Shown here: piece by piece, positions 9,560-19,700 of the stretch
Layout of the letters: each line of letters begins with the position of its first letter
How positions within the stretch are numbered: the first letter of the stretch is position 1
NCBI GenBank assembly: GCA_937875295.1
Contig: CALLXS010000072.1
Span: 1-40,593 of the forward strand
Source of the DNA: an uncultured bacterium
Lineage (GTDB): Bacteria; Bacteroidota; Ignavibacteria; Kapaibacteriales; UBA2268
Reading direction: 5' to 3'
Length of the DNA: 40,593 nucleotides
Position numbers and translations under genes: made by a program
Notes under the pieces: model-generated
The model's database searches: none
What the model was told of the DNA's origin: nothing
Seen by the model: the letters and a program-made list of their open reading frames with translations, nothing else

Positions 9560-10948
9560 ATGAATTATTATCGTTCTATAAAAATAATTTCTTTTGTGTT
9601 ATTTATTTTAACACCTATAGCATTGTTGCCTCAATCAAGTATTAGCTTTAATTATGAATTTAATAAATTCAAAAGCGAAAGAGATTCATCAGAAGTATTA
9701 TTTTCGTTCTCCTTTCCGCAAAATAATTTTAAATTTATTAATAAAAATAACATTTATGAATCAAATGTAGAAATACAATTGTTCATCAAAAGCAAAACAG
9801 ATTCGCTTAGCAGATTATGGGAAATTGTAACTCAAGCAAATTCTGAAACTGAAAAATTAGATAAAATGTTTATAGGCTCTAAAACTTTAAAACTAAAAAA
9901 TGATAACTATCAAATTGAAACTAAGATAATTGACCGAAACTCTACTCAAAATTATTCTAAGAAAACAGAAGAGTTAAAATTAGATTATATCCCTACTGAA
10001 TACCAGAGCGATATAATCATCGCTTATAGAATTGATTCTCTGGAAGCTGAGATTAGTACTTATAATCCTGATTTTATTAGAGAAAAGCTATATTTAATCC
10101 CAAATTCTACTGAAGAAATCTATGGAAGTTATCCTAAAATTAATATTTATAATGAAATATATAATTTAAAATATGAAAATAAATATTCAATTGATTTAAA
10201 TATTCTAAATGCCGCAAAATCAAAAGTAATTAGTTTCAAAAAACAAATCAAGACTAGCGATATCCTTAAAAATAATTTCATTCAAGAAATAAATGAAATT
10301 GCTCTTGATACTATCCCAAGCGGGTTATATTTTTTAGAATCAAATTTAGCAATAGGAAATAACGTAGTTGATAAAAAAACGAAGAAATTCTACCTGATTA
10401 ATCCGGATCAAAAGCCTGGTATTAAAGTGTACTTCAGTGAAGATGAAGAATTCGAAAGGAGCGAATTCTCTACTTTTACAGAAGAAAAATGCGAAGATGA
10501 ATTTTTATATTTGAAAATTATAGCTTCGCGAAATGAAATAGATTTATATAATAAATTGACTGATTTAAAAGCTAAACAAAAGTTTTTCTTTAAATTTTGG
10601 GTAAATAGGATGGTTGATCCTACTGCCTTAGTTAATCAAACAAGAGAAAATTTCAAAGAACGCATCCAAACCGCAAAGAAATATTATAGAGAATTGAATA
10701 CTAGAGGGCTTTCAGATAGAGAAAAAATTATTATTAAGCACGGCACTCCTATTGATGTGCAGACTTATCAAGCTCAAGATGGCAATAGAGCTTATCAATC
10801 TTTTTATTATTCAGATTTATATGGAGGAGCATATTTTTATTTCGTTGATGTGAAATCAAATGGTATTTATAAATTAGTGCATAGCACTGCTATTGGAGAG
10901 ATTCAAAATTATGATTGGGAAACTCGGTTTTTAAGAGATTTTAAATAA
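9560..10948 (+). CDS. GWxTD-domain-like secreted protein
   Basis: This 462-residue exported protein has a hydrophobic N-terminal signal (about residues 7-25). The long N-terminal part is beta-rich. The C-terminal about 90 residues match the GWxTD domain layout found in FCB-group bacteria: an acidic/charged helix, then RGLSDREKIIIKHGTP (382-397), then a strand-rich end with YQSFYYSDLYGGAYFYFVD. The name-giving GWxTD sequence is not intact; the equivalent residues read RGLSD, with the DR and the (I/Y)I(K)xG-x-P continuation kept. The function of the family is not established. The gene starts 14 bases after a strong terminator and has no clear Shine-Dalgarno sequence, which is common in Bacteroidota-type genomes. 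Export is likely; family membership is moderately sure. Confidence 0.75.
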   Translation: MNYYRSIKIISFVLFILTPIALLPQSSISFNYEFNKFKSERDSSEVLFSFSFPQNNFKFINKNNIYESNVEIQLFIKSKTDSLSRLWEIVTQANSETEKLDKMFIGSKTLKLKNDNYQIETKIIDRNSTQNYSKKTEELKLDYIPTEYQSDIIIAYRIDSLEAEISTYNPDFIREKLYLIPNSTEEIYGSYPKINIYNEIYNLKYENKYSIDLNILNAAKSKVISFKKQIKTSDILKNNFIQEINEIALDTIPSGLYFLESNLAIGNNVVDKKTKKFYLINPDQKPGIKVYFSEDEEFERSEFSTFTEEKCEDEFLYLKIIASRNEIDLYNKLTDLKAKQKFFFKFWVNRMVDPTALVNQTRENFKERIQTAKKYYRELNTRGLSDREKIIIKHGTPIDVQTYQAQDGNRAYQSFYYSDLYGGAYFYFVDVKSNGIYKLVHSTAIGEIQNYDWETRFLRDFK

Positions 10949-10982
10949 TTAATTAATAAAAAAGTGAATTTAATAATATCTA

Positions 10983-11885
10983 ATGAAATTAAAGTATAAA
11001 TATTCTGTTTCATATTTCATTGTCTTGTGTATATCAAGCATAATGAAGCTCTTCTCACTTAAAATTAATATAAAAATTTCATTATTTATTTTAAAATGTT
11101 GCTATCCTTTACTGAAAAATAGAATAATTATTGCAAATGATAATTTGTCAAAAGCTTTTCCTAACCTTTCATCAGAAAAAATTTCCGAAATTACATATAA
11201 CTCTTTTAAAAACTTAGCAATTACTTTCACAGAACTCCTTTTTACGCCTAATATTAAAAAAGATGATTTTAAAAATTATATAAAATTTGATAAACCTGAA
11301 TTATTAACAAAATTATATAATCAAAAAAAAGGTTTAATTCTCCTTTCAGCACACTATGGCAACTGGGAATTTATGGCTTTAGCTGGAAAAGAACTTTTAG
11401 GCTTAGATATGCTAATACCTGTAAAACTATTAAAAAATTGGTATATTGATAATTTTATTAATAAAATTCGCACTGCAGGTGGGAATAAAGTCGTAAATAT
11501 GGATAAATCAGCCATTGAGATGATTAAACAAATTAAAAATGGAAAAGCAATAGCTTTGCTCGCTGACCAATCTGCTCATGAAAATACTGATATATTTGTG
11601 AAATTATTTAATAGACCTACTCTTACTTATAAAGCTCCAGCTGAATTAGCACTTAAATATAATATCCCACTAGTTTTTAATTTTGCGGAAAGGCAAGAAG
11701 ACGGTAAATATATTATCAAATCTGAAGAAATTAAATACGACGATTTGAACTTCAGCAAAGAAAGTGTATTTATATTAACTCAACGATATTCCGATGCACT
11801 TGAACAGCAATTAATTAAAAATCCTGACCAATGGATGTGGATGCACAAAAGATGGAAGCATCAACCTAAAAATGAAGAAAATTAA
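10983..11885 (+). CDS. LpxL/HtrB-type lipid A biosynthesis acyltransferase
   Basis: This 300-residue protein belongs to the lysophospholipid acyltransferase family that adds secondary acyl chains to lipid A. The catalytic H-x4-E motif is present as H124-YGNW-E129 in the context LLSAHYGNWEFMALAG. Further family features are the N-terminal amphipathic/hydrophobic segment, ADQSAHENTDIFVKLFNRPT downstream of the active site, and the C-terminal PDQWMWMHKRWK that is nearly diagnostic. Length is normal for the family. The stop codon overlaps the next gene by 14 bp, so the two are probably translationally coupled. The neighbour is a GT9 glycosyltransferase, which fits lipopolysaccharide assembly at the inner membrane. 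The exact acyl donor and acceptor position cannot be read from the sequence. Confidence 0.9.
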   Translation: MKLKYKYSVSYFIVLCISSIMKLFSLKINIKISLFILKCCYPLLKNRIIIANDNLSKAFPNLSSEKISEITYNSFKNLAITFTELLFTPNIKKDDFKNYIKFDKPELLTKLYNQKKGLILLSAHYGNWEFMALAGKELLGLDMLIPVKLLKNWYIDNFINKIRTAGGNKVVNMDKSAIEMIKQIKNGKAIALLADQSAHENTDIFVKLFNRPTLTYKAPAELALKYNIPLVFNFAERQEDGKYIIKSEEIKYDDLNFSKESVFILTQRYSDALEQQLIKNPDQWMWMHKRWKHQPKNEEN

Positions 11886-12885
11886 TACAGATAATATTAA
11901 AAAAATTGTTGTAATCCAAACTGCTTTTATTGGAGATACAGCTCTATCATTATTTTTTTGTAATAATATTAAAAGAACTTTCCACGATGCTGAAATATTA
12001 TTTGTTTGTACTCCAATTTCTTATGATTTAATAAGTAATAGTCCTATCATCGATTATTGTATAGCATTCGATAAGCGTAATAAACAAAATCAAAAGGAAA
12101 TATTTAATAAACTCATTTTCGAAATAAATTTATTTAAACCTGATATTGTCTTTTCTTTACATCGTTCATTCCGGACTTCGAAATTAGTTAGTAAAATTAA
12201 TGCAGCATTAAAAGTAGGTTATAAAAACTCTGTATATAATTTAGTTTATGACATAAAATGCAATTATTATTTCTGTAATCACGAAATTGAAAGAAATAAT
12301 GAATTGCTTAGACCTTTTGGTTTTAAGAGTGAGAATATTTATAAAACTGTTGAAATAAAAGGGAATAGCGAATTATCTAAATTAAACATAAAACCCAAAA
12401 GCATATATATTTCGCCGGGATCAGTTTGGGCAACAAAACAATGGCTTCCTAAATATTATAATGAATTATGTATTGAATTAGAAAAGCAAGGTTATAATAT
12501 AATTATTGGAGGAAGCAATAGCGAAAGAAATCTATGTAATGAAGTGGCTCTAAATACCAAAGCAAAATTGATTGTAGGAGAATTTTCGCTAAATGATATT
12601 GTGAATATAATTAAAATGTGTGATTTAGTAATTTGTAATGATAGTGCTGCTACACATTTAGCAGGATTAGCTGGTACTAAATGTCTTACAATTTATGGAG
12701 CTACAAGTGAAATATTTGGTTTTTTTCCGGTTTCTAAAGGCTCTAAGATTATCAAAAATGAAAATATTAAATGTTCACCTTGTGCTATTCATGGAGAAAA
12801 AAAATGCCCATTAAAGCATTTCAAATGTATGAAAGAATTATTTCCTGCAAAAGTATTAGAAAAATCAATTGAAATGCTTAATTAA
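11872..12885 (+). CDS. Glycosyltransferase family 9 (heptosyltransferase-like)
   Basis: This 337-residue protein has the two-Rossmann (GT-B) layout of ADP-heptose:LPS heptosyltransferases. The N-terminal VIQTAFIGDTALS (residues 14-26) matches the family QTxFLGD motif. The C-terminal nucleotide-sugar site CNDSAATHLAGLAGT (255-269) keeps the N-D-S and H positions. ISPGSVWATKQWLP marks the start of the second domain. A cysteine group at C301, C304, C312 and C319, in the order CSPC...KKCPLKHFKCM, is the characteristic end of WaaF/RfaF-like proteins. It starts 14 bp inside the acyltransferase gene. Together they suggest inner-core and lipid A completion. The donor sugar is inferred, not shown. Confidence 0.92.
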   Translation: MKKINTDNIKKIVVIQTAFIGDTALSLFFCNNIKRTFHDAEILFVCTPISYDLISNSPIIDYCIAFDKRNKQNQKEIFNKLIFEINLFKPDIVFSLHRSFRTSKLVSKINAALKVGYKNSVYNLVYDIKCNYYFCNHEIERNNELLRPFGFKSENIYKTVEIKGNSELSKLNIKPKSIYISPGSVWATKQWLPKYYNELCIELEKQGYNIIIGGSNSERNLCNEVALNTKAKLIVGEFSLNDIVNIIKMCDLVICNDSAATHLAGLAGTKCLTIYGATSEIFGFFPVSKGSKIIKNENIKCSPCAIHGEKKCPLKHFKCMKELFPAKVLEKSIEMLN

Positions 12886-12886
12886 T

Positions 12887-13624
12887 CTAATTTCCTTTCT
12901 TTGCTAATCCACTTAAGAATATTCTATAAAATTGATTAGCTTGATAATCAGTTTTAATTGTGATGCCAGCTCTTAAGTTATCATTATTAGTAGGAAGATA
13001 ATTTACTGTGATCTTAATTTTTTCTTTAGGTTTGATTTTTGTATTATTTACTATATTGTGAGTAAAAGAGTTATCAGACGAGCGAGCTTCTAAGATTGTA
13101 ATAGTAGAATCAGTAGTATTAAAAAGCTCGAGAGATTGGCTTTGCTTAATATTTTTTACAGAATTTTGGAAAATTAAATATTCATTAGGAATAAACACTA
13201 AAGGATATTCTATATTCGTCTGCAAAAATAAATAAAGTGTTGTATAAGCAGGGTCATTTGATATTATTGAAACATTTTTACTTACATTACCGCGAAATCC
13301 TCTTGTGTGTAGCTGAATTTTTAATTTAGCAGAATCACCAGGTGGTAAAATATATTTATCTAAATTTACTTTAGTACATGAGCATCCAGGACGCACTTCA
13401 TAAATAATAAGAGTATCTCTACCTCTATTAAAAATTGGTAATGTAGCAGAAAGAATATCTTTATCAGGAGTTATTTTCCCCCAATCATATACATATTCAC
13501 TATTTAAATTTTTTATTTGAATTCTAGGTTCTGAATAAAGATTTAAATTAAAGACAAATAAAAAAATGACGATAATAAAAAATATAGTTGTAGTGTAGTT
13601 TCTTTTTTGCCAAATTTTTAGCAT
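12887..13624 (-). CDS. DUF1573-domain secreted or membrane-anchored protein
   Basis: This 245-residue protein has an N-terminal hydrophobic segment (about residues 12-29, TTTIFFIIVIFLFVFNLNLY) serving as signal or anchor. It then has two immunoglobulin-like beta-sandwich stretches. The first carries the DUF1573 signature: FNRGRDTLIIYEVRPGCSC (C81 and C83), then PPGDSAKLKIQLHTRGFRGN. The second (about 140-240) repeats the ASH/DUF1573-like pattern, LFNTTDSTITILEARS and a PKEKIKITVNYLP strand. No lipobox is evident. It converges on the GT9 gene with one base between the two stop codons and diverges from a response regulator gene. Its function is unknown in general; a periplasmic or surface location is inferred. 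Confidence 0.82.
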   Translation of the reverse strand: MLKIWQKRNYTTTIFFIIVIFLFVFNLNLYSEPRIQIKNLNSEYVYDWGKITPDKDILSATLPIFNRGRDTLIIYEVRPGCSCTKVNLDKYILPPGDSAKLKIQLHTRGFRGNVSKNVSIISNDPAYTTLYLFLQTNIEYPLVFIPNEYLIFQNSVKNIKQSQSLELFNTTDSTITILEARSSDNSFTHNIVNNTKIKPKEKIKITVNYLPTNNDNLRAGITIKTDYQANQFYRIFLSGLAKKGN

Positions 13625-13719
13625 AATTATATTACAATATTATAGATAATTATTAAATTAGTGAATTAACCACTTTAATTTTAGACAATATACGATTAAA
13701 AAAGGAAAGAGTTTTAAAA

Positions 13720-14379
13720 GTGGAAAAGAACAATAAAAATGATATGGTTAAAGTGATTATCGTGGATGATCATATTATTATAAATGAAGGTGTCCGAAAA
13801 GTATTGACTTCTTCTGGTAAGATTAATGTTGTCTTTAACGCAAATAAAGGGCAAGATGTATTAGAATTAATAAAAAAAGAAGAAGTAGATATCGTAATTA
13901 CTGATTTGATGATGCCTGAAATGAATGGATTTGAATTATTTAAAAAAATTAGAGAATACAATTCAAATATCAAAGTTGTTATATTAACGGCTGTTGAAGA
14001 TAATTTCTATATTAATAAAGCTATTTCATACGGATTAGATGGATTTTTATCTAAAAGAATCTCTCCAAAAGAGCTAATTGAGGCTATAATAAAAGTTAAC
14101 CAAGGAGAAAAAGTCTTAAGCTCATGTATTTTAAAATGTTTAGACGAAAATTGCATTTGTCAATCTGATGAATTAGACAAGGTCGTATCTATCACTAAAA
14201 GAGAACATGACATACTTGCGCAGATTGCCGATGGCAAAACTAATCAAGAAATCGCCGAATTACTCTTTCTATCTAAAAGAACTGTCGAAGCCCACAGATA
14301 TAATATAATGCAAAAATTAAATATTAAAAATTCAGCAGAACTTATGAAATATTCAATAAAATATACTCAATTGTTCTAA
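13720..14379 (+). CDS. NarL/FixJ-family response regulator with LuxR-type HTH
   Basis: This 219-residue transcriptional regulator has a receiver domain (about 9-128) with acid pocket D16/D17, phospho-acceptor D62 (DIVITDLMMPEMNG), T90 and K112. The C-terminal LuxR/GerE helix-turn-helix (about 156-212) contains LTxRE-like ITKREHDILAQIADGKTNQE and LSKRTVEAHRYNIMQKL. I accept the GTG start at 13720 because AAAGGAAAGAG at 13701-13711 lies eight bases upstream; an ATG at 13744 (Met9) is the alternative. A three-cysteine linker segment (C140, C145, C147) sits between the domains, which is unusual but unexplained. No kinase is next to it. It is followed by a 380-bp non-coding stretch and then the surface-protein cluster, which it may control; that link is inference. 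Confidence 0.93.
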   Translation: MEKNNKNDMVKVIIVDDHIIINEGVRKVLTSSGKINVVFNANKGQDVLELIKKEEVDIVITDLMMPEMNGFELFKKIREYNSNIKVVILTAVEDNFYINKAISYGLDGFLSKRISPKELIEAIIKVNQGEKVLSSCILKCLDENCICQSDELDKVVSITKREHDILAQIADGKTNQEIAELLFLSKRTVEAHRYNIMQKLNIKNSAELMKYSIKYTQLF

Positions 14380-14759
14380 TTCGCAAGTATATTTATTTAA
14401 TATTTAATAAATTTTAATAAATGAAAATAAATTAATCATTCTTACGAGATGCATTAGAATTGAAAAAAAATCGTAAATTTATATTATTAATTATGGTATA
14501 AAAAAGTTATTTTCGATAAAAATTAACTTATTTAATTTATTATCGTAATCCATTTCGAATAATGTTTCAATTTAAAATATATTAAACAATCATACTTATC
14601 AAAAAACTTATATAACTTTTTAAAATTAGGTATATTTACTTAAATTTTTTTGTAAAAAGAGTATTAATTTTGAATACTGAATATTAGGTATTAATATAAT
14701 GAAGTGTTATTAATATTCTTTTTAAAAAATTAAATAAGAAAATTAACAATAATAAATAG
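14380..14759. other. Non-coding stretch before the surface-protein cluster, with an AT-rich dyad
   Basis: There is no credible gene in these 380 bases. An imperfect inverted repeat at 14514-14545 (CGATAA plus AAATTAA, loop CTTAT, TTAATTT, one bulge, TTATCG) is the clearest structure. A TAATTTTG that fits the Bacteroidota TAnnTTTG -7 consensus lies at 14665-14672, about 90 bases before the next start, but no TTG occurs at the expected -33 distance. TATTAAT recurs three times at about 14660-14715. It is a likely promoter and regulatory region for the downstream cluster. Given the base composition these matches are weak. Confidence 0.35.
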
Positions 14760-16625
14760 ATGATAATGAAAAAATTACTTTTTAGCAAAATATTGATATT
14801 TGCATTTATAATTGGAGTCTCTTATAGTGCTAATGCCCAGAAAAATGTCGGTATTGGAACTGATACTCCAGATCCTTCTGCTGTATTAGATTTAAATGTA
14901 AGTGATGGTACTTTGTTCCCAACTAAAATGGGATTTTTAGTGCCGCGAATGACAGCATCTGATAGAAATGCAATCGTTAGCCCTGCTAATGGATTATTAG
15001 TATATGTTACTGATACAGAACCAGGGTTTTATTTGTTTAACGGTACTCAATGGGTGAAAATTTCAATGGCAGGCGATCCTGTAAATGGAACTGCTTCTGG
15101 GGATTTATCAGGTAATTTCCCTAATCCAACTGTATCGGCATTAAGAGGTAGAAATATCTCTACAGCAACGCCTACAAATGGTCAAGCATTAATATGGAAT
15201 GGTACTGATTGGACACCTACAGACGTACCCGCTGGTACTGTAACTTCTGTTGCGCTCACTTTGCCAGCAATGTTTTCAATTACTGGTTCTCCAATTACAA
15301 ATAATGGTACTTTTGATGTTACTTTAGCATCTCAAACTGCAAAGTCATTTTTAGCAGCACCGACAGATGCTGATGGAATACCAACTTTTAGACAAATTAC
15401 ATTGCAAGATTTAGATTTTAACGCAATATCTACAGGCGCTAACGTTACAAATGGAATCGCTACATATTTAGATTCTGCTACATTACAAAGTTCAGCTAAT
15501 TTTATTTATAATCCATCTGGTGATGTAATACTTACTAATGGAAATATAGATTTAGCAACTATAGCCGGCGGAACTGCTAAAAGTATTAGATTATATGAAG
15601 GCAATGCTGGTGGAAATTATATAGCTATTAAATCTCCTGAAGCCGTAGATGCCGATTTGACATATACTTTACCATCTACATTACCGACAACATTAAATAA
15701 TAATTATTTAGTTACCGATTTAAGTGGAAACTTGTCTTGGACTTCTGCTGCTGGATTACCAGTAGGAACTTTAGGTCAAACACTATATAATGACGGAACT
15801 TCTTGGGCTTCAAGTGATTTAATTACTAATAGTGGTACTAAAGTTGGAATTAATACTCCTGATTTAACCTCTACTCCTGATAGCGTAGTACTAGATATTA
15901 CTAACGATGTAAGGATCACTGGTGATTTAATCGTTACTGGTAATATTGACCCTGTGTCAATTACCTTGATTCCACAAACTATTGCTCCTACTACAACTCA
16001 AGTCGGTACAATATACTTTGATAATGCTACAAATAATTTAAATGTGTATGGAAATAATTCGCAATGGAATACTATTGCTTATGGTCAAACTGAATCTAAT
16101 GGAGTACCATCGGGAGCAATAATGCAATTCGCTGGAACAACTGCCCCTACAGGTTGGTTAATTTGTGATGGTTCAGCTGTAAGTAGAACTACTTATGCAA
16201 GTTTATTTGCAACGATTGGAACTTCTTACGGTGCTGGTGATGGTAGCTCAACTTTTAATTTACCAGACTTAAGCGGTAAATTTCCTTTAGGCTCTAATGC
16301 TACAAATCCTTTAGGTCAAACAGGCGGAAATGCATCATTTGTGCTTGATTCAGCAAATATGCCTACTCATAATCATAGATTTGTTGGTACTTTAGCACCA
16401 CGATTTTCAGATCCCAAACAATACGATAATTCAGGAAACGAAAATGCCACATTTTTTCTTACAAATACTGGTAACAATGGAGAACCAACGACATATGATT
16501 ACACTGGAGCAGATGATGAGCGTTTGTTACGTGGCAGTACGATTAGACCAGCAGGTGGTTCTTCACAATTAACAATTCCGACTTTGCCACCTTATGTTGT
16601 TACAAATTATATTATTAAGTTATAA
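14760..16625 (+). CDS. Exported tail-collar domain protein (T4-fibre-like, Mdp type)
   Basis: This 621-residue exported protein has a signal peptide (MIMKKLLFSKI... ending SANAQ). It is followed by the Bacteroidota-type opening NVGIGTDTPDPSAVLDLN, then GFLVPRMTASDRNAI and NGLLVYVTDTEPGFYLFNG. The middle (about 110-440) is low-complexity, fibre-like beta-sequence with GDLSGNFPNPTVSALRG. A phage tail collar domain starts at about 448 with PSGAIMQFAGTTAPTGWLIC, then STFNLPDLSGKFPLGSN. The protein ends, as such proteins do, with MPTHNHRF and LPPYVVTNYIIKL. In phages this fold is a receptor-binding tip, but here the signal peptide and neighbours suggest a cell-surface fibre or adhesin. The start may be 14760 or the ATG six bases later. 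It heads the exported-protein series. Confidence 0.85.
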   Translation: MIMKKLLFSKILIFAFIIGVSYSANAQKNVGIGTDTPDPSAVLDLNVSDGTLFPTKMGFLVPRMTASDRNAIVSPANGLLVYVTDTEPGFYLFNGTQWVKISMAGDPVNGTASGDLSGNFPNPTVSALRGRNISTATPTNGQALIWNGTDWTPTDVPAGTVTSVALTLPAMFSITGSPITNNGTFDVTLASQTAKSFLAAPTDADGIPTFRQITLQDLDFNAISTGANVTNGIATYLDSATLQSSANFIYNPSGDVILTNGNIDLATIAGGTAKSIRLYEGNAGGNYIAIKSPEAVDADLTYTLPSTLPTTLNNNYLVTDLSGNLSWTSAAGLPVGTLGQTLYNDGTSWASSDLITNSGTKVGINTPDLTSTPDSVVLDITNDVRITGDLIVTGNIDPVSITLIPQTIAPTTTQVGTIYFDNATNNLNVYGNNSQWNTIAYGQTESNGVPSGAIMQFAGTTAPTGWLICDGSAVSRTTYASLFATIGTSYGAGDGSSTFNLPDLSGKFPLGSNATNPLGQTGGNASFVLDSANMPTHNHRFVGTLAPRFSDPKQYDNSGNENATFFLTNTGNNGEPTTYDYTGADDERLLRGSTIRPAGGSSQLTIPTLPPYVVTNYIIKL

Positions 16626-16703
16626 TTTTGTTGTTAAATAGTAAATTTAATACAAAAAGTAATTTAATTAAATTAAAATAGGAAAAACAAAGATTTGATA
16701 AAT

Positions 16704-19700
16704 ATGAAAATACATATTTCAAAATATAAAATAATATTCTTGGTATTGATATTGGTATCTCTTAATGTCAATATTATGGATACTTTTGCTCAAATATCTT
16801 TGGTGAATATCAAAGGAGATGCAAAAGTTTTTACTGCTTCTCAATCTAAGGTTACTATAAATGGTTCTCTTTATAATAATTTTGGAGCAAATTTAAGCAT
16901 TAATGGTAATGTTAGAATATCCGGGGATTGGAGAAATGATGGTAATCAGATAGTATCAAATGGGTCTATTATAGAATTTTTTGGTCCAGAAGACGCAGAA
17001 ATTTCAGGAACAGGTAGCACTCAATTTTATCAAATTTTATTAAATAAAGACACAAAAACTATAGAATTAAGATTAAGCACAGCATTAACTGACACACCTT
17101 CAGGATTTGTAGAATTAAGAAAAGGTACTTTTAGAGTAATTGGAAATTATGCTTATTCAAATAAATTTTTCTTATTAAATGCTGGTATTATTAATATACC
17201 CGGCGATGCCGCTTTTTGGCTTGATAATCCTAATGCCGTAGTTGAAAGCGAACTTGCTGATATTATACTAAATGGTAAATTGCAAATATCGTCTGGCACT
17301 TTTAATGCTGGTCAATCTATAATATATAATAGTGCTACTACACCTGCTGAATTGGTTGTATCCGGTGGCACGACAAATGTAGCAAATAGAATTTCTTCAG
17401 ATTCACCAACTTCTGCTACAAAATTATTGAATTTCACTCAAAGCGATGGTATTATTAATTTAGCAACTTCTGGTCTCCAAAATGATGCTAACCCATTGTT
17501 TGAAATAAATACACCTGCCTCAGAGTATAATACTAGTGGTGGCGAAATTGTATTACATAATGAAAATTTAAATCCTGCTGTAAATGAATTTTCTGTACAT
17601 TCTACAGCTTTCGCTGTTACAAATGGTACTTTAAAAATTGATGCATCTAGTGCATCACAGATATTTAATATTAATTCATCTACTCCTATCGGTAATTTAT
17701 TAATGACCGGTACAAATGATCCGCAGGTATTTTTATCTACAAATGATTTAAATGTAGTACAAAATGTTACTATTGCAGGAAGCGGTGCAAATAGATTTAA
17801 TCTAAATGGTTACGATATTAGTTTAGGTGGAAATTGGATTCATAATATTGCTCAAACAAGCGGTCTTAGTCAAGGTAATAATGAAGTTATTTTCGTTGGA
17901 AATCAATTACAAGAAATTAATGGTACTCTAAACCCAGAATTTACTATACTAAAGGTAAATAAAACTGCTGAAAGCGTATTAATGCTAAAACCAGTGAGAG
18001 TAACTGAACATATAAAACTCATTGGCAACGTTTCGATAATTGATATGACGTCAAATGATTTGACTTTATCTCCAAATGCACAGATTTTTGCTGATGAATT
18101 AGAAAATTACGAAGGCTTAAATTATTTTAATTCTTCTAAATATATTGTTAATTCCGGTTCAGCGACTGATCCTTTAGCAGGAGCAAGATTAATTAAGGAA
18201 GTTACTCCTGGGAATACATCATTAGTAATTTTACCATTTCCAATAGGAACTCCTAACGCTTACACTCCAGTAGAAATACAAATATTTCCTAATAGAGCTA
18301 CCTATAGCGCAAATGCACAAATTGGAGTAAAAGTAGTACCTCAAGAACATCCGAGAGTCGAAACAAATGATAAATCATTGACGAGATATTGGAATATTTC
18401 ATCTCAAAATATCTCATTTTTAAATGAATGTGGCTATTTGACCTTCGGTTATAATGCTGCTGATATAGCAGGTAGTGAAGGTAATTATAGAGTACTTCAA
18501 TTCTCTCCTGCATACAATAGCCCTTCAGGATATTGGAGAATTGATCCGGGAAGTTCTGAAAATATAGTTGATTTTAACTCAAAATATTTCCGTACTCAGA
18601 CAGTAGATACTTTGTTAGGTGATTGGACTTCAGGCGAAATAGTTGCTGCAAGTGGTATTTATTACTCACGCCAAAACGGTAATTATAATGATCCAAATAC
18701 TTGGTCTAAGGTCGGATATGGCGGAGTACCTTCTACTACAGTACCAAATAAAATGTCTGACCTTGTTCATATTCAGGGTAATGAAGTTACAATAGATTCA
18801 CCTGTAACTCCAATTAAATTATTAGCTGTAGAAACAGGTATAAATGGTAGAACAAATGGTGTTTTAAAATTTGTAGGTGAAAATTTTATTTCTGGAGATA
18901 CTTTTAGAATTGAACCAAATGCAGTAGTATATCTTGGAAGTTCAGAAGGAATATCTGCTGCACCTACTTTAACTGGAAATGTCCAAACAACAAATAGAGT
19001 GCTTAGTTCAGAAGCTACATATATATATTGGGGTGGCTTGACGCAAGTAACTGGTCTAGGCATTCCTAATAATATCAAAAATTTAATAGTAGAAAAAGAT
19101 ACAAATACTTCTGTTACATTATCCAAAAATACTGTAATTGATAGTGCATTGCATATATCAAATGGAATTTTAGATATGGGAGGATATACATTAAATGGAA
19201 GTACATCTGAAAGATCTTTGACAATGAGTGGTGGTGAGTTTATTGTAAGATCAGCGTTCCCGCAAAATTATACTTCACCTACTTTCACTGCTGGGCAAAT
19301 TACATTTGATGGAGATGGAAATATTACTATCCCTTCAAATACTTCTATTCCAGCAGTTCAGCAGTATTATGATGTAAAAATAAGTAGTGCTGCAAGAAGT
19401 GGTAATGTTACTTTATCAGGAATGGGCGAAATTAAAATTGGACATAATTTAGATTTATCTCAATTAAACTTTGCTAATAATACTTATAAGTTTTTCGTTG
19501 ATGGTTCTACGGTAAATTTCAATGGACAGGGAGTAGATCAACTTGTAGAATTTACACCTGCTTCACCATTAGATTCTAATTGTTATTTAGATTATTATAA
19601 TTTAATTGCAAGCGGTGATGGTAAACTTACTATTTCCGGCAATAATCCAGATGCTACATTTACAATATTAAAAAATTTGACATTAAAAAATAATACTGTT

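Noticed and set aside
12886..12886. Terminator between the convergent GT9 and DUF1573 genes
   Set aside because: Only one base separates the stop codons and no hairpin with a T-run is seen there; any terminator would have to lie inside the opposite gene.
14760..16625. Tail-collar gene as evidence for a prophage
   Set aside because: It has a signal peptide and Bacteroidota-type N-terminus, and no other phage gene, integrase or attachment site is visible.
16695..16703. TTG start for the giant protein
   Set aside because: It would add only MIN. The ATG at 16704 gives a normal signal peptide, though AGGA at 16680-16683 is spaced better for the TTG, so this is not settled.
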